Assembly: GCA_004009845.1 (NCBI GenBank) | Contig: RMBW01000359.1 | Location: 1-10,692, forward strand | Length of the DNA: 10,692 nucleotides | From: Davidsoniella eucalypti | Taxonomy: Eukaryota; Ascomycota; Sordariomycetes; Microascales; Ceratocystidaceae | Direction: 5' to 3' | Part shown: positions 1 through 7,835 of the stretch, piece after piece | Layout: each line of letters begins with the position of its first letter | How positions within the stretch are numbered: the stretch's first letter is position 1 | Translations under genes and position numbers: made by a program | The notes under the pieces: model-generated | What the model was told of the DNA's origin: nothing | Databases searched by the model: none | Seen by the model: the letters and a program-made list of their open reading frames with translations, nothing else

Positions 1-174
1 TCATCTGCTCGCAGCCCGGACATATCGCTAATCAATGTCCCTCGCGTCGAACTCTAACAAGGACCTAAGACCAACAAGGTGCTGGTCAACGCAATCAACA
101 GCGCTGTGAAGACGGCCATACGCGATGAAGTCCGCCCCGCGGTACGTGAAGAACTTGCGAAAACGGACCACCTA
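1..174 (+). pseudogene. Truncated, frameshifted gag fragment of a related Ty3/gypsy element
   Basis: This is a remnant of a retrotransposon nucleocapsid gene, on the strand opposite to the intact element. Bases 3-53 encode most of a zinc knuckle (C-S-Q-P-G-H-I-A-N-Q-C; the first cysteine lies off the window). After one extra base around 53-57 the reading moves to another frame, where 79-174 encode a stretch close to the C-terminal part of the Gag at 5627-6853 (shared motif RDEVRPAVREELAKTDHL). Similarity to that gag is high but clearly not identical, so it comes from a related older copy. It stops abruptly at about 174: the next bases no longer match gag although the frame stays open to 300. 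Upstream extent is unknown because the window begins inside it. It is non-functional. Confidence 0.85.
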
Positions 175-633
175 GGTATTATTCGGCGGCGTTGCGGGCG
201 GAAACGTGCATACATTTCAGTCTGGGCACCCTTGTCCCTATTTTCAAAACGGTTCAGATCTAAACGGATCGGTGATTGGCCAAAATCTATTAATAAATAA
301 GAATTTATCTATGACTTTGCTTACTAATAAAAAAAAATTAAGTTTCAATTTTTTTTAACAAAACATTTTCTGAAGTTTTTAAAGTTTTTTCTTTTAAAAA
401 AAAACTTTTTTTAGGAATCAAAAAAATTAGAATTTTTTTACTTTCGAGGTTTTTCCACAAATAACTTTCTAAAGTTTTTTTTTTCTTGCAATTATTTTCA
501 CAAAATAATCTTTTGAAAATTTTAAATTCTTTTAGAAAATCCCTTTATTCAATTTATAGGGAGCAAAATATAATTCAATTTTGCTATCAATTTTATTTAT
601 TTATTAATCTTGTTTAACAATAGAGCTATGACG

Positions 634-660
634 ATATCACTAAGAACGTGTTCGTGATAT
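634..660. repeat. Interrupted palindrome
   Basis: The arms ATATCAC (634-640) and GTGATAT (654-660) enclose a second inverted pair, GAAC (644-647) and GTTC (650-653), with a 3-nt asymmetry (TAA). It could extrude as a hairpin or be a chance dyad in AT-rich DNA. No function is assigned. Confidence 0.4.
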
Positions 661-898
661 TTATAATTATAGATTATAATGTTTAGATCTACGGGGGAAT
701 TAGAAAGTTAATAATACTAACGAAGTATTTCATACTTTTGTGTAAAGTAGTAATGTGTATTCAGAATTCGTTAAAGCTTTGAGGTGTTTTTTTACAAATA
801 TGTCGAGCATAAACGTGACGTCTAGCTTCAGGGAGGAAACTAACTAGCATGCCGTTTTTGAGTATTTTTTTTTCACTAAGCAGCACATAATATATGAA

Positions 899-917
899 CG
901 GTTCTTTAAAAGAACCG
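899..917. repeat. Near-perfect 19-bp palindrome
   Basis: CGGTTCTTT (899-907) and AAAGAACCG (909-917) are exact inverted copies around a single A. It lies in AT-rich intergenic DNA with no adjacent gene. It might be a protein-binding dyad or a remnant of a small inverted-repeat element, but no flanking duplication was seen. Confidence 0.45.
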
Positions 918-1510
918 CAGCAGAACTGCTAGTATTTGGACACAAATAGGACTGCAATCAATTTACTGGATCAAACGCACTAGAAACGGCAAGTTATAAG
1001 TACACCAAGGGCAGGTCTACATACTCATTAAGCATTAAGGGTAAAGTACAAGAATTTGTATTAGTCAGATACAGCAAGATGCAGAAAATGTTACCAAATA
1101 TGTCAAGTACTATCACAATAAACACTCAAGGCGATGTAGAAGAATATCTGTCGGACTGATGCCTCAGGCAAAGGCAACAGCACCTCTTTAGCCCCATTAA
1201 TATCTTCCTCTTGTTGTTTTTCCCCTCCTCTAAGGGTCTAAACATAACTTAGCTCAATACATCACAAGTGTTCATACACATCAATATCCTAATTAAATAT
1301 AAGATTGAAGACTTGGTTTAAAATAACATACTGACGGTAATTCTCCACAAAATGCATAGACATATTGATTAAATAAAGTAATTCGTACTCATAGTATACT
1401 ATATATCATTAGGATTTCTACGATACAAAGCAGGTATCTAGGTACGATAGAGAAATAGAGTCAATTAAATTTAAAAGGATAGAGAGCCAAGCAAGGTAAT
1501 ATAACAAGCT

Positions 1511-1515
1511 GATTT
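1511..1515. repeat. Target-site duplication GATTT (left copy)
   Basis: The five bases GATTT directly abut the left LTR and recur exactly at 8028-8032 after the right LTR. Five base pairs is the usual staggered-cut size for Ty3/gypsy integrases, so this fixes the element's left boundary. Confidence 0.95.
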
Positions 1516-1694
1516 TGAGACGATATACGAGGATTTGCGAGGAAAAATGGTCGTAAAGATGAATTGAATTGAGACCGATGAGGGAGAAAGAGAAACTAAG
1601 ACTAAACTACGAGGGAATCGGTCCCTATTTATGTCAGAGTCGAGTAGGGCCAAGGCATGACTTGGCCAATACTGATGGGCCTTAGACCCTTACA
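1516..1694 (-). repeat. 3' LTR of the full element
   Basis: This 179-bp terminal repeat is identical base for base to 7849-8027. On the plus strand it starts TGAGACGATATACG and ends GACCCTTACA. In sense orientation it holds a TATA-like ATAAATA (1632-1626), a pyrimidine-rich stretch and the presumed RNA start at ATCGGTCTCAA (1579-1569). In this copy these would serve for 3'-end formation or outward transcription. A perfect dyad, GGCCAAG-N6-CTTGGCC, lies at 1648-1667 in U3. Confidence 0.97.
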
Positions 1695-1698
1695 ATAG

Positions 1699-1709
1699 TC
1701 TCCCCCCCC
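1699..1709 (-). other. Polypurine tract (plus-strand DNA primer)
   Basis: In sense orientation the sequence GGGGGGGGAGA lies four bases (CTAT) upstream of the 3' LTR start TGTAAG. A purine run at this position is where RNase H leaves a resistant RNA primer for second-strand synthesis. The all-G run of eight is more extreme than a mixed A/G tract. The call rests on position and composition. Confidence 0.85.
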
Positions 1710-1986
1710 ACCGGCAGAAAAAATTTACTAATTTTACAACAAAAACCCATAAAAAAAAACTCCTTCAAACAACCAATACAATATGACAAATAACAGAAAA
1801 CAAGATGAGCCATGGTAACAATCCAATAAGACAAAAATAACACTTTCCAAACAGGGTAAAGATACCGGAAGCGGTAGGCGCCAGGGGGCGCAAGCGGTCG
1901 TCGTGGCGCAGTGGTCTGCGGCATAGCCTCCAGCGGGGAGGATTGCGTGTGTCGAGGGTCACGCCATAGCCCTTGTCGGATTTGCT
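1710..1986 (-). other. Non-coding 3' region between pol stop and polypurine tract
   Basis: About 280 bases separate the pol stop codon (TAG at 1987-1989) from the polypurine tract. Reading frames cross it, but those seen lack an ATG of their own or are extensions of pol shadow frames. One GTG-started frame (1765-1962) would encode a hydrophobic tail of about 25 residues, which I attribute to T-rich composition. A 10-mer, CAAGCGGTCG, at 1891-1900 also occurs in one leader repeat (7655-7664), possibly by chance. Confidence 0.55.
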
Positions 1987-4900
1987 CTACGACAATAACC
2001 AGGCAGAGTACAGAGACTGGACAGTGACATCCCAGTTCTTCTTGGTTTTCTCCGTGAAGATGCGCCAGGCAACAGTGTCTTCCACATGTTCCAGGGGTTC
2101 CCACGTCGCATCTTGGTAGCCTAGCCATTTGACGAGGGCTTGCTTGTGACCTCGGGAAGTGCGCTGTTTCAATATTGCCTCCACCCTGTACTCACCAGCC
2201 TCCAATGAGGGGTCCTCAAGCGCTTCCCTAGCCGTGATTGCGACAGGCTCATCGTCCTGAATCTCCTGAGATGGCAAGGGGTTGTTTGGGGCGCGTCGGA
2301 TGAGGCTTACATGAAAGACTGGGTGAATATCCGAGGGTACGTTCAGGCGAACGTTATGGCTGCCTACAACTTCCAGGACAGTGTACCGTCTAGCTAGCCA
2401 GTCTAGCTTCTTTGAAGGCCTTTCCGTAGTCAGGTGCTTCGTGTTTAGGTAAACTAGGTCTCCTACTTTGAAACTTTCAGAGGGCTGGCGAAGACGGTTA
2501 GCACTGTTCTCCTGGTGTTCTTGGGCGGCTGCCATGGCGACAATAGCGAACTGGGTAGCATCACTTAGCTTTGCTAACCAATCCTGGGCCCCGCGCACTG
2601 GAGACTTATTCGAGGCTGGGGGCCCTTGTACAGATGGTTCGATAATGTCGACGTTAAAACCGTGGGTCATGAAGAAAGGAGAGAGACCTGTAGCGGAAGA
2701 GATCCTGTTGTTTAGGGCGAGTTGCGCTTGGGGCAGCAAGGAGGCCCAGTCGTCCTGGGCGAAGGAACAGAAATTGCGCAGGTATGTCTCAATCTCCTGA
2801 TTACTGCGTTCTTGGCTGCCATCCGTCTGAGGATGGAACGCTGTGGACAGGCGACGCTGAATGCCGAATCGGCGACATACTTCTCCCCAGAATAATTGAG
2901 CAAATTGAGGCCCTCTGTCGGAGACGATTGCTTGAGGAAAACCGTGGTGCGAGAAAACATGGATTAGCAAGGCTTCAGCGGTGGCTTGTGCGGTTGTAGA
3001 CGACATGGGGATCAGTATCTGGGACTTAGACAGGCGGTCGGTGACACCCAGAATGGAAGTATAGCCTGAAGAGGTAGGTAGTGGGCCAATAAAGTCCATT
3101 GCTAGTTCAGCCCAGGGTCTAGACGGTACTGGCAGAGGTTTCAATAGACCGCGCTTTTGCTCTCGCCAGATCTTGCTCTTGCCGCAAGAGGAGCAGTTGG
3201 ACACGAATTGTCGGACGTCGTTAGTCAAGCCAGGCCAGGCATACTCGCGCGATACAAGATCACGAGTGATTGCTCTTCCTGGGTGTCCGGCCAGAGTAGA
3301 GTCGTGAGTCTGCTGGATGATCTTGGTTCTCAGGGGTTCGTAGTATGGGACCCAAAGTCTATCGCGCCAGCGCAGCAGTCCGTCTTGGTCAACTTTACAC
3401 TCGCTCATTTGCCATTGCAGACCCCAGTCGGCGGGGAACGAGCGAGCTTCATCTCGTACTAATTTACGAGCCAGCCACCAGCGGTTATTATTGGCAAGGG
3501 CTTGGTTCCATAGGTCAGTCATCTCGGGGTCAGCGAAAGGGGATGGTACTACTTCTCTGGTTGCGTTATCGTCAGTCGGCGCATCCTTGTCTGGCTCCTG
3601 AGCCCAAACTGCGCCGATTACTACCAGGTCATTGCTCGACTCACTCTTCTCGAGGAGTTGGTGCACACGACTAGCCAGCCTATCGTCTTTTTCGTCGGCT
3701 GGCATGTCCTGGTCCCTTCTTGAAAGGGCGTCTGGTACGATTTGCTCGGTGCCTGGGCGGTGGCGCAGGCAGAAGCTAAAGTCAGAGAGCTCATATCCCC
3801 AGCGACGTTGTCTCTCGGCAAGCGTTCTCTTGGTGCGAAAGTACTCCAGATTGCGGTGGTCAGTCCACACCACAAAGTCAACCCCTAGGAGGAAATGGCG
3901 CCATTCTCGAATGGACCAGTAGATGGCCAACATCTCCTTGTCGTGAATCGGGTAGTTGGCTTCCGGGGGAGTAAGCTTGCGCGAGAGGAAGGCGATGGGG
4001 TGCATAAGGCCATCATCGCCTCGCTGGGATAATTCTGCTCCTAAGGCGTAACCAGACGAGTCGGCGGTCAGTACAGTTTCTTTCAGGGGGTCAAAAGGAG
4101 TCAGAACAGGGGGAGTAAGGAAGGCTTTCTTAACTTCGGCAAAAGAGTGAGCGCAGGCATTAGACCATATGAACGGTGTGTCCTTCTTAGTTAACCCTAC
4201 CAGAGGCGCCATTAATTCTGACAGTCGAGGCACAAAATCTCTGTAGAAATTCACGAAGCCGATAAACCCGCGTAAACCTTTCAATGTCGTAGGTGGTTTC
4301 CATTCACGAATCGCTAGGGTTTTCTCGGGGTCTGCCTTGATACCAATACCTGGGCCGACTATGAATCCGAGGAACTTAATCTCTTTAGCCAGAAAGTGAC
4401 ACTTGCGCAAGTCGAGTTGGAGGCCGGCTTGGTCGAGTGCATGGACGATCTCGAGCACTAGTTGTCTATGCTCCTCCTCAGTACCGCTAGAGTAGATATC
4501 CACGTCATCGATATAAGCGCTGCAGCTAATACCCAGCCATTTCCGAAGGACCGAATTGATGTAGCGTTGGAAGGCGGCAGGGGCATTGGTCAGACCAAAA
4601 GGGATAACGTTCCATTCGAAGGCCCCTAGGGGAGTCCGGAAAGCGGTTAACTCCTCGTAGCCAGGGGCTATACGAATGCGATGGAATGCAGCGATGACAT
4701 CTACCTTGGACACCCACTTGGCTTCCGAAATTTGCCGCAGGGTATCATGGATAAGGGGTAAGGGGTATGAGTCCTTTTTGGAAATAGCGTTGACTGCGCG
4801 GTAGTCTACGCAGAAACGAATTCCACCTCCAGGTTTCTTTACAAATAGCACTGGAGAGCCCACTTCAGACTTTGTGTCCTTTATCCATTTAGTAGCCAGT

Positions 4901-5412
4901 AGTTCCGTCAGCGTCTTCTGCATCACCAACAACTCTGCGCGAGACAACGGGTACAGCGATTGTATAGGTAACGTCTTTCCCTCCAGCAGCTCGATCTTCA
5001 AGTCCACTCCAGGCCGGTGCGGCGGGAGGTCCTTGGACGCTTTTGCCTCGAAGGCAGAGGCTACGGGTCTTAACCATTCGGGCAGTGGAGGTCTCTCCTG
5101 TTCCTTTAGGGCTAACGCTCTATTGACGTCTTCTAGTGTAATCCGGTGGATGGCGAGGTCGTCGTCGTTATCGCAGAGCTTGTGGAATTCGTCCGGTGTC
5201 AGTTCTTCGGCCGTAGGGACTTCAATTTGTCCAGAGCGAGGGTGCAAGTGCACGTCGTGGTTAATGAGCCAGCGTTGACCGAGTATCAGGTCTTCGGTCT
5301 GGCCGGGGACGACGTAGGCCCATATGTCCTCGTGGTGGTCGGGCAAGTGTAGGGTAAACTGAGCGATTCGTGTGATGACGGGGGACTGGTTTGCGATGCA
5401 GCTAGGGATACC
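1987..5412 (-). CDS. pol: Pol polyprotein, main part: protease C-terminus, reverse transcriptase, RNase H, integrase, chromodomain
   Basis: This encodes the replication and integration enzymes. The frame is open from 5412; the numbering here is for the 1119 residues read from 5346, where it opens with TTG, not ATG. ILG at 21-23 is the second retropepsin motif. The reverse transcriptase (about 130-330) has VDVIAAF and the catalytic YIDD at 278-281. RNase H has D429, E471, D496 and D539. The integrase zinc-binding HHCC is H681, H688, C718, C721, and the core triad is D751, D810, E846 with 35 residues between the last two. The usual GPY/F module around 980-1000 is degenerate (ARRY). A chromodomain spans about 1051-1093, with cage residues Y1053, W1074 and Y1077. 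The polyprotein should be cut by its own protease and act in cytoplasmic virus-like particles, then in the nucleus. It connects to the protease start (5588) only through a 1-nt frame change at 5380-5384. Confidence 0.95.
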   Translation of the reverse strand, partial: GIPSCIANQSPVITRIAQFTLHLPDHHEDIWAYVVPGQTEDLILGQRWLINHDVHLHPRSGQIEVPTAEELTPDEFHKLCDNDDDLAIHRITLEDVNRALALKEQERPPLPEWLRPVASAFEAKASKDLPPHRPGVDLKIELLEGKTLPIQSLYPLSRAELLVMQKTLTELLATKWIKDTKSEVGSPVLFVKKPGGGIRFCVDYRAVNAISKKDSYPLPLIHDTLRQISEAKWVSKVDVIAAFHRIRIAPGYEELTAFRTPLGAFEWNVIPFGLTNAPAAFQRYINSVLRKWLGISCSAYIDDVDIYSSGTEEEHRQLVLEIVHALDQAGLQLDLRKCHFLAKEIKFLGFIVGPGIGIKADPEKTLAIREWKPPTTLKGLRGFIGFVNFYRDFVPRLSELMAPLVGLTKKDTPFIWSNACAHSFAEVKKAFLTPPVLTPFDPLKETVLTADSSGYALGAELSQRGDDGLMHPIAFLSRKLTPPEANYPIHDKEMLAIYWSIREWRHFLLGVDFVVWTDHRNLEYFRTKRTLAERQRRWGYELSDFSFCLRHRPGTEQIVPDALSRRDQDMPADEKDDRLASRVHQLLEKSESSNDLVVIGAVWAQEPDKDAPTDDNATREVVPSPFADPEMTDLWNQALANNNRWWLARKLVRDEARSFPADWGLQWQMSECKVDQDGLLRWRDRLWVPYYEPLRTKIIQQTHDSTLAGHPGRAITRDLVSREYAWPGLTNDVRQFVSNCSSCGKSKIWREQKRGLLKPLPVPSRPWAELAMDFIGPLPTSSGYTSILGVTDRLSKSQILIPMSSTTAQATAEALLIHVFSHHGFPQAIVSDRGPQFAQLFWGEVCRRFGIQRRLSTAFHPQTDGSQERSNQEIETYLRNFCSFAQDDWASLLPQAQLALNNRISSATGLSPFFMTHGFNVDIIEPSVQGPPASNKSPVRGAQDWLAKLSDATQFAIVAMAAAQEHQENSANRLRQPSESFKVGDLVYLNTKHLTTERPSKKLDWLARRYTVLEVVGSHNVRLNVPSDIHPVFHVSLIRRAPNNPLPSQEIQDDEPVAITAREALEDPSLEAGEYRVEAILKQRTSRGHKQALVKWLGYQDATWEPLEHVEDTVAWRIFTEKTKKNWDVTVQSLYSAWLLS

Positions 5413-5588
5413 TTACGAGGTTCGATGGGTAAGGTCTTCGTAGCGTAGGCGAGTAGGCGCGGGGGCACGACGGCGAGGCAGAGACAGCCACTGTCGACGA
5501 GAGCCTTCGTAGAAAAAGTATTCATAGATAAATCTAGATACGTTCCCTTAGCTCCCATCTCTAATCTAACTATCTGTTCGCCTTCCAT
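5286..5588 (-). pseudogene. pol: Protease N-terminal part of pol, cut off by frame change
   Basis: This is the beginning of pol, from a true ATG at 5588-5586. It carries the retropepsin active-site motif ALVDSGC (DSG at residues 32-34). The natural protein must continue in the frame of 1987-5412, which holds the second protease motif. Here the first frame instead runs to a TGA at 5286-5288 with unrelated residues after about residue 67. The likely break is a run of five C in sense (plus-strand G at 5380-5384): with one base more the two halves of the protease would align. The same frame is open upstream to 5642, past the gag stop, so Pol could be made as a Gag-Pol fusion by -1 frameshifting, or by re-initiation at 5588, 38 nt after that stop. 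The break may be a real lesion or a homopolymer sequencing error. Confidence 0.85.
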
Positions 5589-5626
5589 CGTATCCTCCTT
5601 ACCAGGGCGCGACTTGTCCTGGTCAC

Positions 5627-6853
5627 CTAAAAATCCATCAGATCATCCTCATCAGTGGCCGGGCGGTGCGTGTTGGTAGAGGCCACCACGGCGGTGCTTT
5701 CAGACGAGGGTAACAAGCGATCCATAATCAGATGATCCGTCTTCGCGAGTTCTTCGCGTACTGCTGGTCGGACCTCATCGCGTATGGCCGACTTAACGGC
5801 GCCGTTGATAGCGTTGATTAGCACCTTGTTGGTCTTATGTCCTTGTAGAGTTTGACGCGAAGGACATTGGTCGGCGATATGTCCGGGCTGCGAGCAGGTG
5901 AAACAAATTCTTTCTCGTAGCATGCGACTGCGTTCAGTAGGGTTGAGACGTGGCCTGTCATTACGGGGTTGCTGCGTTTGACGAGGAGCATTGCTTCGTG
6001 AGGGGGGCTCGGCACGTGTTCTCCAGTTGTCGTTGTCCCGGTAGTGGTTGGGACGTGTTGTCTTCTTCGTGTACGGACCGTAGTAATCATGGTGGCGGCT
6101 GAAATGGTCGAGCAGGCTCTCAGTGACTTCCCTGTAAGTAGGCAGGCTCCAGAGGATGGTGGTTTTAACCACTAGCTCTTCTCGTGTGGCGCGACGTAGA
6201 AGGTCGATGAGCATGTCGTCGTCTTGCATACCTGCGGCCAGAGCTAACCCTTCGAAACGGTTGAAGAAGTCGAGGAATGATTCGTGGGACTCCTGGCGGG
6301 CACCAAAGAAAGCAGTGCGGGCTTGCGACTTACGGGCACGGCTGCGGAACATGAGGTCGAGTTTGTCTAGCAGCTTGTCGTATGAGCCTGGCTGTTCGCT
6401 AATGGAGACGAAGAACTCGTTGAGTTTGGCACGCGTGTCGGAGCCTAGTCGGCTAAACAGGTAGGCAGTACGTGCTAGCTCGTCGCCTATAGCTCGGCCA
6501 TCGATTCGCATCTTGAAGACTGCTAGGGTTCGCCAGTTTTCATACTCTGCGTGAGTGCCTCCAAATTCGATAAGGTGAGGCTGAGATGGGCGGACGCGGC
6601 TACGGGTTCTCGAACGTCTTCGGGTAGTGACGGCAGTAGTTGGGACAGGAGGCATGGCGGGAGCAGTGGGTTCAGTATGGTTGCCTATGACCAATTGGGA
6701 CAGTAGCGAGACAGTGTCCTTCAATTCCCTAAGTTCATTGAGTAGTGCATTGTCGGCAGGCTGAGGAGCGCGTGAATGGGCAGGGCCAGGAGAACGCGTC
6801 GGCTGACGGCCACGGGATGGAGGGCGCGACGCGTGGCGGACAGACATTCCCAT
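5627..6853 (-). CDS. gag: Gag (capsid-nucleocapsid) protein
   Basis: Structural protein that forms the virus-like particle and packages element RNA. From the first in-frame ATG (6853-6851) it is 408 residues. Residues about 36-55 look like a short amphipathic helix or coiled coil (ALLNELRELKDTVSLLSQLV). An R/P/S-rich linker follows; residues about 97-255 form the conserved retrotransposon Gag core (FGGTHAEYENW...FLDFFNRFEGLA). A basic, disordered segment precedes one zinc knuckle, C-X2-C-X4-H-X4-C, at 317-330. The C-terminus is acidic and ends at TAG (5629-5627). The open frame continues upstream to at least 7237 with no ATG, so a longer form would need splicing or a non-ATG start. The last 16 nt (5642-5627) overlap the open pol frame in a -1 relation at a run of five U followed by AG, a plausible slip site. 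Confidence 0.9.
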   Translation of the reverse strand: MGMSVRHASRPPSRGRQPTRSPGPAHSRAPQPADNALLNELRELKDTVSLLSQLVIGNHTEPTAPAMPPVPTTAVTTRRRSRTRSRVRPSQPHLIEFGGTHAEYENWRTLAVFKMRIDGRAIGDELARTAYLFSRLGSDTRAKLNEFFVSISEQPGSYDKLLDKLDLMFRSRARKSQARTAFFGARQESHESFLDFFNRFEGLALAAGMQDDDMLIDLLRRATREELVVKTTILWSLPTYREVTESLLDHFSRHHDYYGPYTKKTTRPNHYRDNDNWRTRAEPPSRSNAPRQTQQPRNDRPRLNPTERSRMLRERICFTCSQPGHIADQCPSRQTLQGHKTNKVLINAINGAVKSAIRDEVRPAVREELAKTDHLIMDRLLPSSESTAVVASTNTHRPATDEDDLMDF

Positions 6854-7176
6854 GCTTTCGGCCAGACGGGCCAAGTCCGAGTCAGGGGAAGGGTGTTGGC
6901 TGACAGAAGGGCGACGACGAGAATGGGTATCTACACCAGGGGCAAAGTGGGATAGGCTTCGAACAGAGGCAGCGCGACTGATGGCACGGGTGTGAGTGGT
7001 CTCGTACGAGATTAGTTCCTCAGCTTCATATGCAGCAGCTCTTGGAGCGACTAGAGGAGCGCGGGAAGAGTGCACGGGGTTACCATCCTTATCACGTGGG
7101 GGAGAGCGTGGGATGCCGATGAAACAGGAGGAGAGGAGACGTGAGGATACGTGAGCACGAGCACGCGCTTCGCGGA

Positions 7177-7533
7177 TTACGCGGTTTCCACAGGCGACGT
7201 GGCCAACAAAGTCACCGGTGAAGGAGAGGTGGCCCAAGTTATCGTGAAAGTGTTCCTTATGGGCGAGGACGTCGCGTGTGGAAGGGCAAAAGCCAAGGAG
7301 GGAAGCCAGACGGGCGCGCTCCTTGCGCTTGAATAGTGCGAGGTAACACCAGCCGGGTTCGCGCCAGGCGCGCTTCGTAGGTAGGTCAAGGCGGACAAGA
7401 TGTAGCCCTCAGCCGATTCCTGGTTGGGGTTCAGGGTGAAAACACGCGCTAGGGCAAGGTTATGCCAGGTGTGGTAGACGCAGCGGGTTAGGGTAGCAAG
7501 GAGACCCCAGAACAGAAATAGCAAGCCAGACAT
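7177..7533 (-). CDS. Possible upstream ORF in the retrotransposon leader (118 aa, doubtful)
   Basis: It begins at an ATG (7533-7531) and ends at TAA (7179-7177), overlapping the upstream extension of the gag frame in another frame. The product starts with a hydrophobic run (MSGLLFLFWGLLATL) resembling a signal anchor, followed by an unremarkable A/S/T/P-rich tail. I recognise no family. It may be a regulatory upstream ORF, the coding part of a spliced leader exon, or chance. Confidence 0.25.
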   Translation of the reverse strand: MSGLLFLFWGLLATLTRCVYHTWHNLALARVFTLNPNQESAEGYILSALTYLRSAPGANPAGVTSHYSSARSAPVWLPSLAFALPHATSSPIRNTFTITWATSPSPVTLLATSPVETA

Positions 7534-7591
7534 GGTGACTTGGACGTGTGCGAGAAGCGGGCGAGCGGACGGATAAGGCAGGTGCAATAGG

Positions 7592-7826
7592 GCAAGCAAA
7601 CGGCTTGGACAGGATGAATAAAGGCAAGCAAACGGCTTGGACAAAGGGAGAAATCAAGCGGTCGGCTTGTACAGGAAAAGGAGCAAGCGGACGGCTTGGA
7701 CAGGAAGAGAGGCAAGCGGACGGCTTGGACAACAGAGAGGGCAAGCGGACGGCTTGGACGGAAGAGAGGGCAAGCAGACGGCTTGGACAGAAAAGAGGGC
7801 AAGCAGACGGCTTGGACAACAAAAAC
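7592..7826 (-). repeat. Leader tandem repeat array, eight units of about 29 bp with a conserved hairpin
   Basis: Units begin at 7592, 7624, 7654, 7683, 7712, 7741, 7770 and 7799, spaced 32, 30, then 29 bases. A ninth, degraded unit may begin at 7561. The plus-strand core is GCAAGCGGACGGCTTGGAC followed by a purine-rich spacer. In all eight copies the arms CAAGC and GCTTG are intact, while the five bases between them vary (AAACG, GGTCG, GGACG, AGACG). In the RNA each unit would form a 5-bp stem with a 5-nt loop, separated by pyrimidine-rich linkers. The position just after the primer-binding site, in the region where packaging signals usually lie, suggests Gag binding or RNA dimer formation, but that is inference. 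Because 29 is not a multiple of 3, the array stays open in several frames without coding for anything evident. Confidence 0.93.
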
Positions 7827-7835
7827 TTAAGAGTT

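Larger units (their letters stand above)
175..1510. other. AT-rich non-coding stretch between gag fragment and full element
   Basis: No gene is supported here. Bases 175-290 are moderately GC-rich with no match to the intact element, so they may be a piece of some other sequence joined to the gag remnant. Bases 300-620 are dominated by A and T runs, including an A/T hairpin around 380-415. The rest is ordinary AT-rich sequence with stops in every frame. Small dyads occur at 634-660 and 899-917. This looks like decayed intergenic DNA; RIP-type mutation is possible but was not measured. Confidence 0.6.

Noticed and set aside
300..620. Poly-A/T-rich block as a retroposon tail or centromere core
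   Set aside because: The A and T runs alternate on both strands, with no adjacent retroposed gene or duplication, and 300 bases are too few to support a centromere claim.
1682..2128. Minus-strand open frame overlapping the pol 3' end and the LTR
   Set aside because: It overlaps the chromodomain coding region in another frame and reads into the LTR. No motif; a shadow of pol.
2468..5352. Several plus-strand frames of 60-134 codons inside pol
   Set aside because: They are antisense shadows of the conserved polymerase and integrase frame and have no recognisable domains.
7592..7826. Regular 29-bp repeats as a CRISPR array
   Set aside because: The units adjoin with only short similar purine-rich linkers and no unique spacers of constant length. 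The array lies in the leader of a eukaryotic retrotransposon, with no cas genes.
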